Source: Nitrospinaceae bacterium (GTDB lineage: Bacteria; Nitrospinota; Nitrospinia; Nitrospinales; JACRGP01). Taken from it: a stretch of DNA of 45,294 nucleotides. The notes beneath the pieces were generated by a model. That model made no database searches. It saw only the letters and a program-made list of their open reading frames with translations, and was not told the DNA's origin. A program made the translations under genes and the position numbers. The stretch lies in contig JAJDBB010000104.1 of assembly GCA_029261555.1 (NCBI GenBank), positions 1 through 45,294 of the forward strand. The letters run 5' to 3'. Shown here in pieces: positions 26,045 through 34,148 of this stretch. Position 1 is the stretch's first letter; the number at the start of each line of letters is the position of its first letter.

Positions 26045-26989
26045 TTAAGCCAGAGATTTTAATTCGCTTATCGTTTTAGCCAAAGACTCAGGATCGCTCA
26101 CTTGAAAACATGGAATTTGCTTGGCAAATCGCCGCATCAATCCGGAAAGAACTCTTCCGGGTCCAATTTCAACCACAGCCTGAATCCCGTCGTCCACCAG
26201 ATACTGCATCGTTTCTACCCATCGAACCGGAGAACAAACCTGCTTTACCAAGGCGTCTCTCGCCTCGGCTCCCGACGATATAGCCTTGGCGCCGACATTG
26301 GTAACGACCGGAATAGAGAGGTCTTGAAAATCAGTTTTTTCAAGTTCGACTTGAAGCTTTTGCTCCGCTGTTTTCATCAAGGAACAATGAAACGGGGCGC
26401 TGACGGGAAGAACAACGGTCTTTTTGGCCCCCAGGCGTTTGGCTTCCTCCACAACGGATTCCACGGCCTGTCGATGACCTGCGACCACGGTTTGCACTGG
26501 ACTGTTCATATTTGCGGGGGACGCCAGGTTATCCGCATTTGAAAACCCGTCGCAGATTTCCTGAACGGTTTTTAAAGGTAGGCCCACAATGGCCGCCATG
26601 CCGCCAAGCCCCACGGGAACGGCTTCCTGCATGAATTTCCCCCGTTTATGAACCACCCGCACGGCGTCCAAAAAACCCAAAGCTCCCGCCGCTACCAGAG
26701 CAGAGTATTCTCCCAGACTATGACCGGCGGCCACACGGGATTCTATACCATTTTCCTTTAACGTATTCAAGGCCATTATACTGTGAACGAGGATGGCTGG
26801 CTGAGTGTTTTCCGTCAGATTCAATTCGGCTTCCGGCCCTTTCAGACACAATGCCGCGAGGTCCTTGCCAATGGCTTCCCCCGCTCGATCAAGCATCTCC
26901 CTGGCTTCGGAATTCGACGAGTAAAATTCCTCGCCCATGCCGACAAATTGCGAGCCCTGGCCGGGGAAAAGAAATGCAATATCTACCAT
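26045..26989 (-). CDS. fabD: Malonyl-CoA:ACP transacylase (FabD)
   Basis: Transfers malonyl from CoA to acyl carrier protein. The 314-residue protein starts VDIAFLFPGQGSQFVGMG and has the nucleophile Ser91 in GHSLGEYSALVA, with a distal histidine in SAPFHCSLM. Its start overlaps the end of fabH by seven bases, indicating translational coupling within the operon. Length and motifs are normal. Confidence 0.97.
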   Translation of the reverse strand: MVDIAFLFPGQGSQFVGMGEEFYSSNSEAREMLDRAGEAIGKDLAALCLKGPEAELNLTENTQPAILVHSIMALNTLKENGIESRVAAGHSLGEYSALVAAGALGFLDAVRVVHKRGKFMQEAVPVGLGGMAAIVGLPLKTVQEICDGFSNADNLASPANMNSPVQTVVAGHRQAVESVVEEAKRLGAKKTVVLPVSAPFHCSLMKTAEQKLQVELEKTDFQDLSIPVVTNVGAKAISSGAEARDALVKQVCSPVRWVETMQYLVDDGIQAVVEIGPGRVLSGLMRRFAKQIPCFQVSDPESLAKTISELKSLA

Positions 26990-27984
26990 CGGATGGCCGC
27001 CGCTCCCCAGGTCAACCCGGCGCCCAGTCCGGTGATTAAAATCAGATCGCCGTCCTTGACCCTGCCTTCCTCTCTGGATTCGTGCAAAGCGATGGGAATA
27101 GCGGCGCCGGCGGTGTTGCCGTAGCGGTTGATATTCACAAAAGTTTTTTCCAGCGGCAGTCCCAAATGTTTAGCCACAGAATCTATAATACGTTTGTTGG
27201 CCTGGTGGGGGACCATCAGGCTGATATCCTCCTTGGCCAACCCGTTGAACTCCAGGGCCTCGATCGCCGCCTCGGTCATCCGTTTGACGGCCGATTTAAA
27301 CGTCGCCCCGCCCGCCATTTTCAAAGTGTATTGCTTTTGCTCCGCCGCCAGAGGAGAAATCGGCTCTCGCCCAATTCCGCCAGGAACGCATAGCATCTCC
27401 GCCTTGGAGCCGTCGGAATGAATATGAGTCGACAACACGCCTTTCGGGGTCTCGGTCTCTGTTCTTTTCAATATTGCGGCGCCCGCGCCATCGCCGAATA
27501 AAATACAGGTGGACCGGTCCTCCCAGTCCATTATCCTGGAATTCACTTCGCTCCCCACAACGAGGATAGTTTCAAGCCGCCCGCTTTTTATGTATTGCTC
27601 GGCGATGGACAATCCATAAATAAACCCGGAACAAACCGCCGATATATCGTACGCCGCCGCATTGACCGCGCCAAGCTCCTTTTGCACAAAGCAACCGGTG
27701 GAGGGATACAAAATATCCGGCGTGGAGGTGCAAACGATGATCATGTCCAATTGTCCGGCGACGACGTCGGCTTCCTTCATTGCCTGAAGCGAAGCTTTTG
27801 CCGCCAGGGTTGAGGAACTTTCGTTCTTTGCCGCGATGCGCCTTTCCTCTATGCCGGTTCGAGCACGAATCCACTCGTCGGAGGTATCCAGAGTTTTTTC
27901 CAGATCCTTGTTGGTGAGGATTTTTTCAGGAAGGTAGGCTCCGGTTCCCACAATCTGAGCTGAAAATGGCGAGCGATGGGTCAT
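26983..27984 (-). CDS. fabH: 3-oxoacyl-ACP synthase III (FabH)
   Basis: Starts fatty acid synthesis by condensing an acyl-CoA with malonyl-ACP. The 333-residue protein has catalytic Cys118 in ISAVCSGFIYG, histidine in VPHQANKRI and asparagine in NINRYGNTAGAAIP, the full Cys-His-Asn triad. The N-terminal GTGAYLPEKILTN is typical. It is 11 bases behind plsX and overlaps fabD. Assignment is secure. Confidence 0.97.
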   Translation of the reverse strand: MTHRSPFSAQIVGTGAYLPEKILTNKDLEKTLDTSDEWIRARTGIEERRIAAKNESSSTLAAKASLQAMKEADVVAGQLDMIIVCTSTPDILYPSTGCFVQKELGAVNAAAYDISAVCSGFIYGLSIAEQYIKSGRLETILVVGSEVNSRIMDWEDRSTCILFGDGAGAAILKRTETETPKGVLSTHIHSDGSKAEMLCVPGGIGREPISPLAAEQKQYTLKMAGGATFKSAVKRMTEAAIEALEFNGLAKEDISLMVPHQANKRIIDSVAKHLGLPLEKTFVNINRYGNTAGAAIPIALHESREEGRVKDGDLILITGLGAGLTWGAAAIRW

Positions 27985-27995
27985 TTAAGGCGGGT

Positions 27996-29177
27996 TTATT
28001 TATCAGGTTGTTCGTTTTTTTCGACTTCTTCGACTATTTTTTCTTCTTCCGGAACCGGCTCAACTTGTTCTTCTGAATTTTCTGCGGCAGGTCCATCCCC
28101 GTTTTGATCGTTTTTAGAGTGGAAGGCTATGTCCTTAATGTGCTTCCAAAAAGTGCCTTTGGCCCAGACCCCGATATCTTTCAAATTGGTTTCGATATCT
28201 TCCTGGATATGCTGATTGACATTTTTATCCACCATCTCACGCGCCCGGTTGATGGCATTTTTGAGGGCTTTTGGGGAAGAACGTCCGTGGGCGATGATGC
28301 AAACACCGTTAACCCCCAGCAAGGGAGCGCCCCCGGTCTCCGAATAATCAACGGCCTTTTTCTTTTTATCCAAATGGGGTTTGATTAACAGGTAACCCAG
28401 TTTGCTGAGCCAACTGGCGTTGAACACGTCCTTTAAAAGCTGGCCGATCATTTCCGCCATGCTTTGACTGATTTTCAGAGCGATGTTTCCGGTAAAACCG
28501 TCGCAAACGATAACGTCTGCCTGGCCGCTGTAAACGCCTTTGGCTTCCACATTGCCAATGAAATTGATATGGCAACTCTTCAGCATCTTAAAAACGTTTT
28601 TGGTCATTTCATTTCCCTTCACGTCCTCTTCGCCAATACTCAGAAGACCCACCCGGGGATTTTCCAGTCCCAAAACATATTTGGCCATCACGTGTCCCAT
28701 AATGCCAAACTCAAAAAGTTGGTTGGCTTTACAGTCGACATTGGCTCCGCCGTCCAAAAGCAGGGCGGCTCCGTCCAGCGTGGGAAGCTGCACCGCAATG
28801 CAGGGGCGGTCCACGCCTTTCATGGTGCGGAGCAAAACCGATGAATAAGCCAGAACGGCTCCGGTGTTGCCTGCGCTCACAAAGGCGTCGGCGTCGCCGC
28901 GTTTGATCAAATCGACCCCAATTCGCATGGAGGATTTTCTCTTGGAACGCAAAACCTTGGCGGGCAAATCGTCCATTTCCACGACTTCGTCGGCGTGCTC
29001 CACGCGGATGGGCAAGTTAGCGGCGTCCTCGAATTTATCCAGCTCCGCCTGCACCTGGCTGGTTATACCCGTCAGAATAATTTCCACCCCGGGGTATTCC
29101 CGGACCGCTAAAACAGCGCCTTCGACAATGGCGGAAGGAGCGTTGTCTCCCCCCATGGCGTCTACGACGATTTTCAT
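27996..29177 (-). CDS. plsX: Phosphate acyltransferase PlsX with acidic C-terminal tail
   Basis: Makes acyl-phosphate from acyl-ACP, the donor for membrane glycerolipid synthesis. The start MKIVVDAMGGDNAPSAIVEG and the later DGGANVDCK, IGEEDVKGNE and VCDGFTGNIALK segments are characteristic. At 393 residues it is longer than the usual 330-350, because of a C-terminal acidic, low-complexity extension of about 50 residues (rich in Glu, Pro and Val after FHSKNDQNGDG) that is probably disordered. It sits between rpmF and fabH, the common order. The assignment is secure; the tail's role is unknown. Confidence 0.96.
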   Translation of the reverse strand: MKIVVDAMGGDNAPSAIVEGAVLAVREYPGVEIILTGITSQVQAELDKFEDAANLPIRVEHADEVVEMDDLPAKVLRSKRKSSMRIGVDLIKRGDADAFVSAGNTGAVLAYSSVLLRTMKGVDRPCIAVQLPTLDGAALLLDGGANVDCKANQLFEFGIMGHVMAKYVLGLENPRVGLLSIGEEDVKGNEMTKNVFKMLKSCHINFIGNVEAKGVYSGQADVIVCDGFTGNIALKISQSMAEMIGQLLKDVFNASWLSKLGYLLIKPHLDKKKKAVDYSETGGAPLLGVNGVCIIAHGRSSPKALKNAINRAREMVDKNVNQHIQEDIETNLKDIGVWAKGTFWKHIKDIAFHSKNDQNGDGPAAENSEEQVEPVPEEEKIVEEVEKNEQPDK

Positions 29178-29234
29178 GAAGCGCTAACTCCCTTTGCCAT
29201 CACAAGCTCGCTATCTGATGGGCCGGACTGAATA

Positions 29235-29414
29235 CTAAACCTCCTCGACTTCAACAATCTGTCTTCCGTTATAAACGCCTTCCGGAGACATATGATGAGG
29301 TCTGCGCGTTTCTCCGGTTTCCGGGTCGACGGTAAAGGTGGGAACCTTCAGTTTGTCGTGAGACCTTCTATTCTTTTTCCTTGAACGGGACGTCCTTTTC
29401 TTTGGAACGGCCAT
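29235..29414 (-). CDS. rpmF: 50S ribosomal protein L32
   Basis: A 59-residue gene in the gap between plsX and yceD. It starts MAVPKKRTSRSRKKNRRSHD, the typical L32 beginning, and continues with a hydrophilic region ending YNGRQIVEVEEV. ATG 29414 has an AGGAGG-type ribosome binding site. The usual zinc-binding cysteines of some L32 proteins are absent, so it is the cysteine-free form. The order yceD-rpmF-plsX-fabH is widely conserved, which supports the call strongly. Confidence 0.96.
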   Translation of the reverse strand: MAVPKKRTSRSRKKNRRSHDKLKVPTFTVDPETGETRRPHHMSPEGVYNGRQIVEVEEV

Positions 29415-29435
29415 GGCTCCTCCTAATATGAAAAA

Positions 29436-30002
29436 TTATTTCAGTTTGTCCTTCAACTTCATTAATACCTCAAGCCGCGGATCGACGGCCTGATTTTTAT
29501 CGCAATCACAACTTCCAAGGTTCAAGTTGGCGCCGCAATGCTGGCACAACCCCCGGCAATTGTCATCGCAAAGGCAAACCGTCGGCAGGTTCAACACGAT
29601 ATGATCGTGAATCGCCTGAGTCAAATCTACCTGATGTTTGGATTTCCCGGAAGTTCCCGAATTTTCCGAATAAGATTCCGCGTCAATGTCGGACGCCTGC
29701 AATTCCACCTCCATCTTCCCTTTTGGAGATTCCGTTCCTGAAGTAAACCGGGCCGAAACCTTACATTGCAGGGGAAAACGGGTGGATTCCAAACAACGGA
29801 CGCAATTCAGATTGAGAGCGCAAACGATCCGCCCGGACAAATAAACATCCTTCTGGACCTTTTTTAAAGTCCCCTCAACATGAACATCATCGCAGAGAGC
29901 GCAATCGGGCTGGTTTAAATCAAAATGGCTCCGTTGTTGGACCGTGGAAAACTCCAGGCCCTCCAGGGGGATATCGTCAATTTCAAAGACCAGACCAGAC
30001 AT
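29436..30002 (-). CDS. yceD: YceD/DUF177-family protein
   Basis: A 188-residue cysteine-rich protein. YceD members lie upstream of rpmF and are linked to 23S rRNA accumulation. Sites are LNCVRCLESTRFPLQC in the middle and CLCDDNCRGLCQHCG near the C-terminus, both CxxC-like and probably zinc-binding. It is the first gene of the fatty-acid operon, 21 bases before rpmF. The family assignment is firm; molecular role is not fully known. Confidence 0.92.
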   Translation of the reverse strand: MSGLVFEIDDIPLEGLEFSTVQQRSHFDLNQPDCALCDDVHVEGTLKKVQKDVYLSGRIVCALNLNCVRCLESTRFPLQCKVSARFTSGTESPKGKMEVELQASDIDAESYSENSGTSGKSKHQVDLTQAIHDHIVLNLPTVCLCDDNCRGLCQHCGANLNLGSCDCDKNQAVDPRLEVLMKLKDKLK

Positions 30003-30071
30003 TATTACGGAAGCCTACGACCCCAATAAGCCACTGATGTTGGGATTCTTATGCCGAGATGATAAGGGATG

Positions 30072-30100
30072 AATTTACCTGTAATCACCAGACCAGTCAA
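30072..30100 (-). promoter_or_regulatory. Promoter of the yceD-rpmF-plsX-fab operon
   Basis: On the minus strand, TTGACT (30100-30095) and TAAATT (30077-30072) are 17 bases apart. Transcription would start near 30065, about 60 bases before yceD and after the recombinase stop. The hexamer fit is good for -35 and moderate for -10. Confidence 0.5.
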
Positions 30101-30128
30101 GAAAAAACATTCGATTTTGGACGGGTTT

Positions 30129-31007
30129 TCAGGCTCGAGGGTGGTATTGGTCGTGGATTTCGCGCATTCGCTCCTGGAGGATGTGTGTATAAATCTGCGT
30201 GGTGGAAATATCCGCGTGCCCCAGCATTTGCTGAACCGACCGTAAATCGGCGCCGCCTTCCAGTAAATGCGTGGCGAAAGCGTGCCGGAGCGTATGGGGA
30301 GAAACCTGTGTTTTGATCCCGGCTTTCAGGGCGTATCCCTTTATTATTTCCCAGAAGGCCTGGCGCGACATTTTCTTTCCCAGACGGGTAACGAACAACT
30401 CTCGGGCCGTCCGTCCTTTTAAAATAACGGGACGAGCTTTGACAACATAATCCTCTATCGCCTCGCGCGCCGTTTCGCCCAACGGCACCGCCCTTTCCTT
30501 CCCGCCCTTGCCAAGAGAACGCAGGTAGCCCGCCTGCAGGTTCAAGTCGCCGAGTGTTAAATTAACCAATTCGGAAACCCGCAAGCCTGCGGCATACAGC
30601 GTCTCCAGCATGGCTTTATCGCGTAAGCCGCGCGGCTGGGATAGATCTGGGGCGCTTAAAATGGCGTCCACTTCTTCGCAAGACAAGGTATCGGGAAGCT
30701 TTCTCCATTTCCTCGGGGTTTCGAGATTCTCCACGGGGCTGGCTTCTAATTGCTTTTCATCAACCAAAAACCGGAAAAAAGCTTTAAGAGAAGACATGCA
30801 ACGTGCAATGGACGCGGAGGACAACCCTCGTTCGCGAAGCTTTAAAAAATAATTACGGACATGATCTGTTTTGATTTCGGAAAAAGACGTCGCTTGAACG
30901 ACGGACAAAAACCCAGCTACGTCTCGGACATAACTTTTTTGAGTGTTTGGAGAATGCCTTTTTTCGATCAATAAAAAATCGGCAAACTGAGGCAAAAAAG
31001 TTTTCAT
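30129..31007 (-). CDS. Tyrosine recombinase XerC/XerD
   Basis: A 292-residue site-specific recombinase that resolves chromosome dimers at dif sites. The catalytic set is complete: Arg143 (GLRVSEL), Lys167 (GKGGKER), His238 and Arg241 (HTLRHAFATH), His264 (GHADIS) and nucleophile Tyr273 (TQIYTH). The N-terminal SAM-like core-binding domain covers about 1-90. Length and lack of other phage genes suggest a housekeeping XerD-type protein rather than a phage integrase. It is downstream of no operon partner. XerC versus XerD cannot be settled without comparison. Confidence 0.92.
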   Translation of the reverse strand: MKTFLPQFADFLLIEKRHSPNTQKSYVRDVAGFLSVVQATSFSEIKTDHVRNYFLKLRERGLSSASIARCMSSLKAFFRFLVDEKQLEASPVENLETPRKWRKLPDTLSCEEVDAILSAPDLSQPRGLRDKAMLETLYAAGLRVSELVNLTLGDLNLQAGYLRSLGKGGKERAVPLGETAREAIEDYVVKARPVILKGRTARELFVTRLGKKMSRQAFWEIIKGYALKAGIKTQVSPHTLRHAFATHLLEGGADLRSVQQMLGHADISTTQIYTHILQERMREIHDQYHPRA

Positions 31008-31106
31008 ATAGTAACCTTATAATAATCAAATAGTTATGATCAAGCTTTTATTTCCTTAGTTTTATTATTACTTAAAGCAAGCGCTTTTAAAGGATATTGG
31101 GGCTGT

Positions 31107-31135
31107 TTGTAGATTAAACCAAAATGAGGTACAAT
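31107..31135 (+). promoter_or_regulatory. Promoter of fbp
   Basis: TTGTAG (31107-31112) and TACAAT (31130-31135) are 17 bases apart. The predicted start near 31142 leaves a leader of about 50 bases before the fbp ATG, which follows a GGAG site. Confidence 0.5.
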
Positions 31136-31193
31136 CACGCGCCTTATTGCCAAAATTATCCCTCTGCGACTGAGGGAGAGCGAATGGAGAAAT

Positions 31194-32195
31194 ATGGAAC
31201 GCATTACATTGGTCCAGCATTTGCGCCGTCAGGAAATGAAAATCCAAGGGGCGTCCGGCGAATTCACCACCTTGATGAATGAAATCGTGGTGGCCTCCAA
31301 AATCATTTCCGCCGCAGTCAATAAAGCTGGAATCGGTGAGGATATCCTTGGGCTTACTGGAAAAACCAACGTGCAAGGGGAAGAGGTTCAGAAACTGGAC
31401 GAATACGCCAACCGGACTTTTATCAAAATTATCGGCCAGTCGGGACATGTGTGCGCCATAGCCTCCGAGGAAGACCCCGAACCCATTTTGATCGCCACCC
31501 AGGACGGAGGGGGAAAATACATTTTCATGATGGATCCCCTGGACGGCTCTTCCAACATCGACGTCAATGTCAGCATCGGGACCATTTTTTCCATTTACCG
31601 AAAAAAGAGCAAAGGCGCCATGGCTTTGGATGAGGACCTGTTACAACGCGGAGACCAACAGGTGGCGGCGGGTTATATCATTTACGGGTCCAGCACCATG
31701 TTTGTCTACACAGTCGGAGAAAGCGTTTTTGGATTTACGCTGGACCCGGAACTGGGGGAATTTTTTCTTTCCCACGACGACATGAAAATCCCGGAAACGG
31801 GGAACATCTACAGCGTCAACGAGGGAAACCGGTGTCATTGGAGCGACGGCCAAAAGCAAGTCGCCGAATATTTTAAAGAGACGGACCCCGAAACAAAGCG
31901 GCCTTACGGATTGCGGTATATCGGCTCACTGGTCTCGGATTTCCATCGCACTCTGTTAAAAGGCGGAATTTTCTTTTACCCCCAGGACGCTAAGAGCCCG
32001 GACGGAAAGTTGAGGTTTTCCTACGAAGCGGCGCCCTTGAGTTTTATTGTAGAAAATGCCGGCGGTAGGGCCAGCACTGGCGATCAAAGAATCCTCAACA
32101 TCCAGCCCACGCAAATCCATCAAAGAGTTCCCTTGTACATCGGCAGTAAAAAAGACGTCAAGGTCGCAGAAGAAATTCTTAAAAAACATTCTTAA
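31194..32195 (+). CDS. fbp: Fructose-1,6-bisphosphatase, class I
   Basis: Hydrolyses fructose-1,6-bisphosphate to fructose-6-phosphate in gluconeogenesis and, in autotrophs, carbon fixation. The 333-residue protein has the metal-binding MDPLDGSSNIDVNVSIGTIF signature with catalytic Asp/Glu residues, upstream ASEEDPEP, and the substrate site YGLRYIGSLVSDFHRTL. This is the class I (plant and mammal-like) form. ATG 31194 follows GGAG. It has its own promoter and is followed, after a repeat-containing gap, by hisS. Assignment is secure. Confidence 0.97.
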   Translation: MERITLVQHLRRQEMKIQGASGEFTTLMNEIVVASKIISAAVNKAGIGEDILGLTGKTNVQGEEVQKLDEYANRTFIKIIGQSGHVCAIASEEDPEPILIATQDGGGKYIFMMDPLDGSSNIDVNVSIGTIFSIYRKKSKGAMALDEDLLQRGDQQVAAGYIIYGSSTMFVYTVGESVFGFTLDPELGEFFLSHDDMKIPETGNIYSVNEGNRCHWSDGQKQVAEYFKETDPETKRPYGLRYIGSLVSDFHRTLLKGGIFFYPQDAKSPDGKLRFSYEAAPLSFIVENAGGRASTGDQRILNIQPTQIHQRVPLYIGSKKDVKVAEEILKKHS

Positions 32196-32347
32196 GGGCG
32201 CCTCTAAAAATCAATCCTGACTGTAAACGCCGGTATAGCATATTGGTTTGCAAACTTACCAAGGCTTGTACGTTACCCGTATTAGTATGCGCCAACCGCC
32301 TCCAGGCGCTTGCCTGGCCGACAGTCTTCTTTTCCGGTTAATCCGTT
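32196..32347. repeat. Gap before hisS with inverted copy of the REP-like element
   Basis: The 21-base hairpin block (32298-32318) is the exact reverse complement of 19149-19169. A second imperfect hairpin, TTGGT-TTGCAAACTT-ACCAA, lies upstream in the same gap. The block GGGCGCCTCTAAAAA near 32196 shares 13 bases (reverse orientation) with the gap near 43325. Confidence 0.6.
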
Positions 32348-33616
32348 ATGAGAATTAAAAGCATTCGCGGCGTTAAGGACATTCTTCCCGACGAAATTGC
32401 CAAATGGCAATGGACGGAGGATTGGGCCCGAAAAATTTTCCGGCGCTATGGATTCAAGGAAATCCGGATTCCCATTTTTGAGGACTCGCGATTGTTCTCT
32501 CGCGGACTGGGTGAAACGACGGACGTCGTGGAAAAAGAAATGTATACCTTCGCCGATCGTAGCGGCGATTCCCTTACCCTTAGGCCCGAGGGCACTGCCT
32601 CGGTGGTTCGCTCTTATGTGGAGCATAAGATGCACCATCCGCCTTCGGTGGTAAAGCTGTACTACATGGGTCCCATGTTTCGATACGAAAGGCCGCAGGC
32701 GGGCCGGTTCCGGCAGTTTTATCAAATTGGCGTCGAGGCCATGGGTTCCGCAAGCCCCACAGTGGACGCAGAGGTGATGTGTATGCTGGTGGACTTTTTT
32801 AAAACTTTGGGCTTGCCCGACGTGGAACTGCAAATCAACAGTCTGGGCGACAAGGAGAGCCGGCCTCAATATCGTAAAATCCTGCAAAATGCTATCGAGC
32901 CGCATCTAAATAACCTCTGCGCAAACTGCAACCAACGTTACGAGAAAAATCCTCTCAGGGTTTTGGATTGCAAGGAGGCGCAATGCAAGGAGATTGCGCG
33001 CGACCTGCCGAAAACGGTGGAACACCTGAACCCCGAAAGCCGGGAACATTTTGAAGAAGTTCAAACACTCTTGAAAGCGGCGGGCATTTCATTCGCGATT
33101 AATCCCCTTATGGTTCGCGGGCTAGATTATTATTCGCGCACTACATTTGAAATAACCTCTTCGGAACTCGGCGCGCAAAATGCCCTTTGCGGCGGCGGAC
33201 GTTATGATTATCTTGTTGAAACTTTCGACGGACCTCCCACGCCTTGCTTCGGTTTTGCATTGGGAATGGAACGCCTGGTTTCGGTAATCAAACCCGGCCT
33301 GGATTTGGAAACCGCCGATCGCCCGGACCTGTACATTGTCAGCCTGGGAGACAAGGCACGTCAGGCTTCCTTCAACATCGCGGGAGAGCTCCGCTCCAAG
33401 GGGCTGATTGTAGAAAGAGACTACGACGGTTCGAGTTTAAAAAGCCAGATGCGAAAGGCCAATCAGAAGAACTGTCGCTTCGCCCTGATCATCGGAGACA
33501 ACGAACTGGAATCCGGAAAACTGGTTTTAAAAAATATGGTCGAGAGCGAACAAACAGAAATCCCACTCGATTCCTTCTCGGATGAAATACTAAAAATCGC
33601 GGTCCCCGCTTCCTGA
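32348..33616 (+). CDS. hisS: Histidyl-tRNA synthetase
   Basis: Class II aminoacyl-tRNA synthetase that charges tRNA-His. The 422-residue length is typical. Start MRIKSIRGVKDILPDE; motif 2 is FRYERPQAGRFRQFYQIGVE; the histidine-binding segments are GLDYYSRTTFE and CGGGRYDYL; motif 3 is GFALGMERL. The C-terminal anticodon-binding domain follows (about 325-420). The ribosome binding site is weak. fur follows after 64 bases. Assignment is secure. Confidence 0.97.
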   Translation: MRIKSIRGVKDILPDEIAKWQWTEDWARKIFRRYGFKEIRIPIFEDSRLFSRGLGETTDVVEKEMYTFADRSGDSLTLRPEGTASVVRSYVEHKMHHPPSVVKLYYMGPMFRYERPQAGRFRQFYQIGVEAMGSASPTVDAEVMCMLVDFFKTLGLPDVELQINSLGDKESRPQYRKILQNAIEPHLNNLCANCNQRYEKNPLRVLDCKEAQCKEIARDLPKTVEHLNPESREHFEEVQTLLKAAGISFAINPLMVRGLDYYSRTTFEITSSELGAQNALCGGGRYDYLVETFDGPPTPCFGFALGMERLVSVIKPGLDLETADRPDLYIVSLGDKARQASFNIAGELRSKGLIVERDYDGSSLKSQMRKANQKNCRFALIIGDNELESGKLVLKNMVESEQTEIPLDSFSDEILKIAVPAS

Positions 33617-33619
33617 ATA

Positions 33620-33648
33620 TTGACGAGGATGCAGGCAAATGTTACATT
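33620..33648 (+). promoter_or_regulatory. Possible promoter of fur
   Basis: TTGACG (33620-33625) and TACATT (33643-33648) are 17 bases apart, placing a start about 25 bases before the fur ATG. The -10 fit is only moderate. No Fur-box-like sequence was found here. Confidence 0.35.
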
Positions 33649-33680
33649 CACGTTAGTTCAAAACTTTCGAGCTTTTCGCC

Positions 33681-34109
33681 ATGTCCAGCAAAGAACAACA
33701 AGTCCTTGAAGATTTTATTTCCCAGAATAATTTAAAAATCACGCGTCAAAGGCGGGTCGTTCTAAACGCTTTTTTGGAAAACGAAGAACACGTCAGCGCC
33801 GAGGATCTGCACCGGATCGTAAAAGAAAAAGAATCGAATATTGGCCTTGCCACGGTGTACAGGACCCTAAGCCTGCTGACCCAGAGCGGCCTGGCGGTTG
33901 AGCTTGATTTTGGCGACGGCCAAAAGCGCTACGAGCATAATTATATGCACAGCCATCACGATCACATGATCTGCACCGAATGCGGAAAAATCATCGAGTT
34001 CAACCATCCTCTGATCGAAAAGTTCCAGGAAGAAGTCGCTCGGCGCAACGGCTTCACAATCACCTCGCACAAACTGGATATGTTCGGCCTTTGCGCGGAT
34101 TGCAAGTAA
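33681..34109 (+). CDS. fur: Ferric uptake regulator family protein (Fur)
   Basis: A 142-residue iron-responsive repressor. The N-terminal winged helix includes LKITRQRRVVLNAFLE and GLATVYRTLSLLTQSG. The metal sites are visible: HSHHDHM with histidines 90, 92, 93 and 95, and structural zinc pairs C98-TE-C101 and C138-AD-C141. All fit Fur; PerR, Zur and Nur share the fold, so metal specificity is an assumption based on the FTR1 operator in the same window. It follows hisS by 64 bases. It may repress the cytochrome c-FTR1 promoter at 8.5 kb. Confidence 0.9.
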   Translation: MSSKEQQVLEDFISQNNLKITRQRRVVLNAFLENEEHVSAEDLHRIVKEKESNIGLATVYRTLSLLTQSGLAVELDFGDGQKRYEHNYMHSHHDHMICTECGKIIEFNHPLIEKFQEEVARRNGFTITSHKLDMFGLCADCK

Positions 34110-34148
34110 ACGATTTTGGCCCTCTAGCGCGTTTCCTTTTCCCCTCCA

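Noticed and set aside
31016-31043. A minus-strand promoter (TTGATC-16-TATAAG) directly before the recombinase
   Set aside because: It would place the transcription start within a few bases of the ATG, and the -10 overlaps the likely ribosome binding site, so the true promoter is probably elsewhere.
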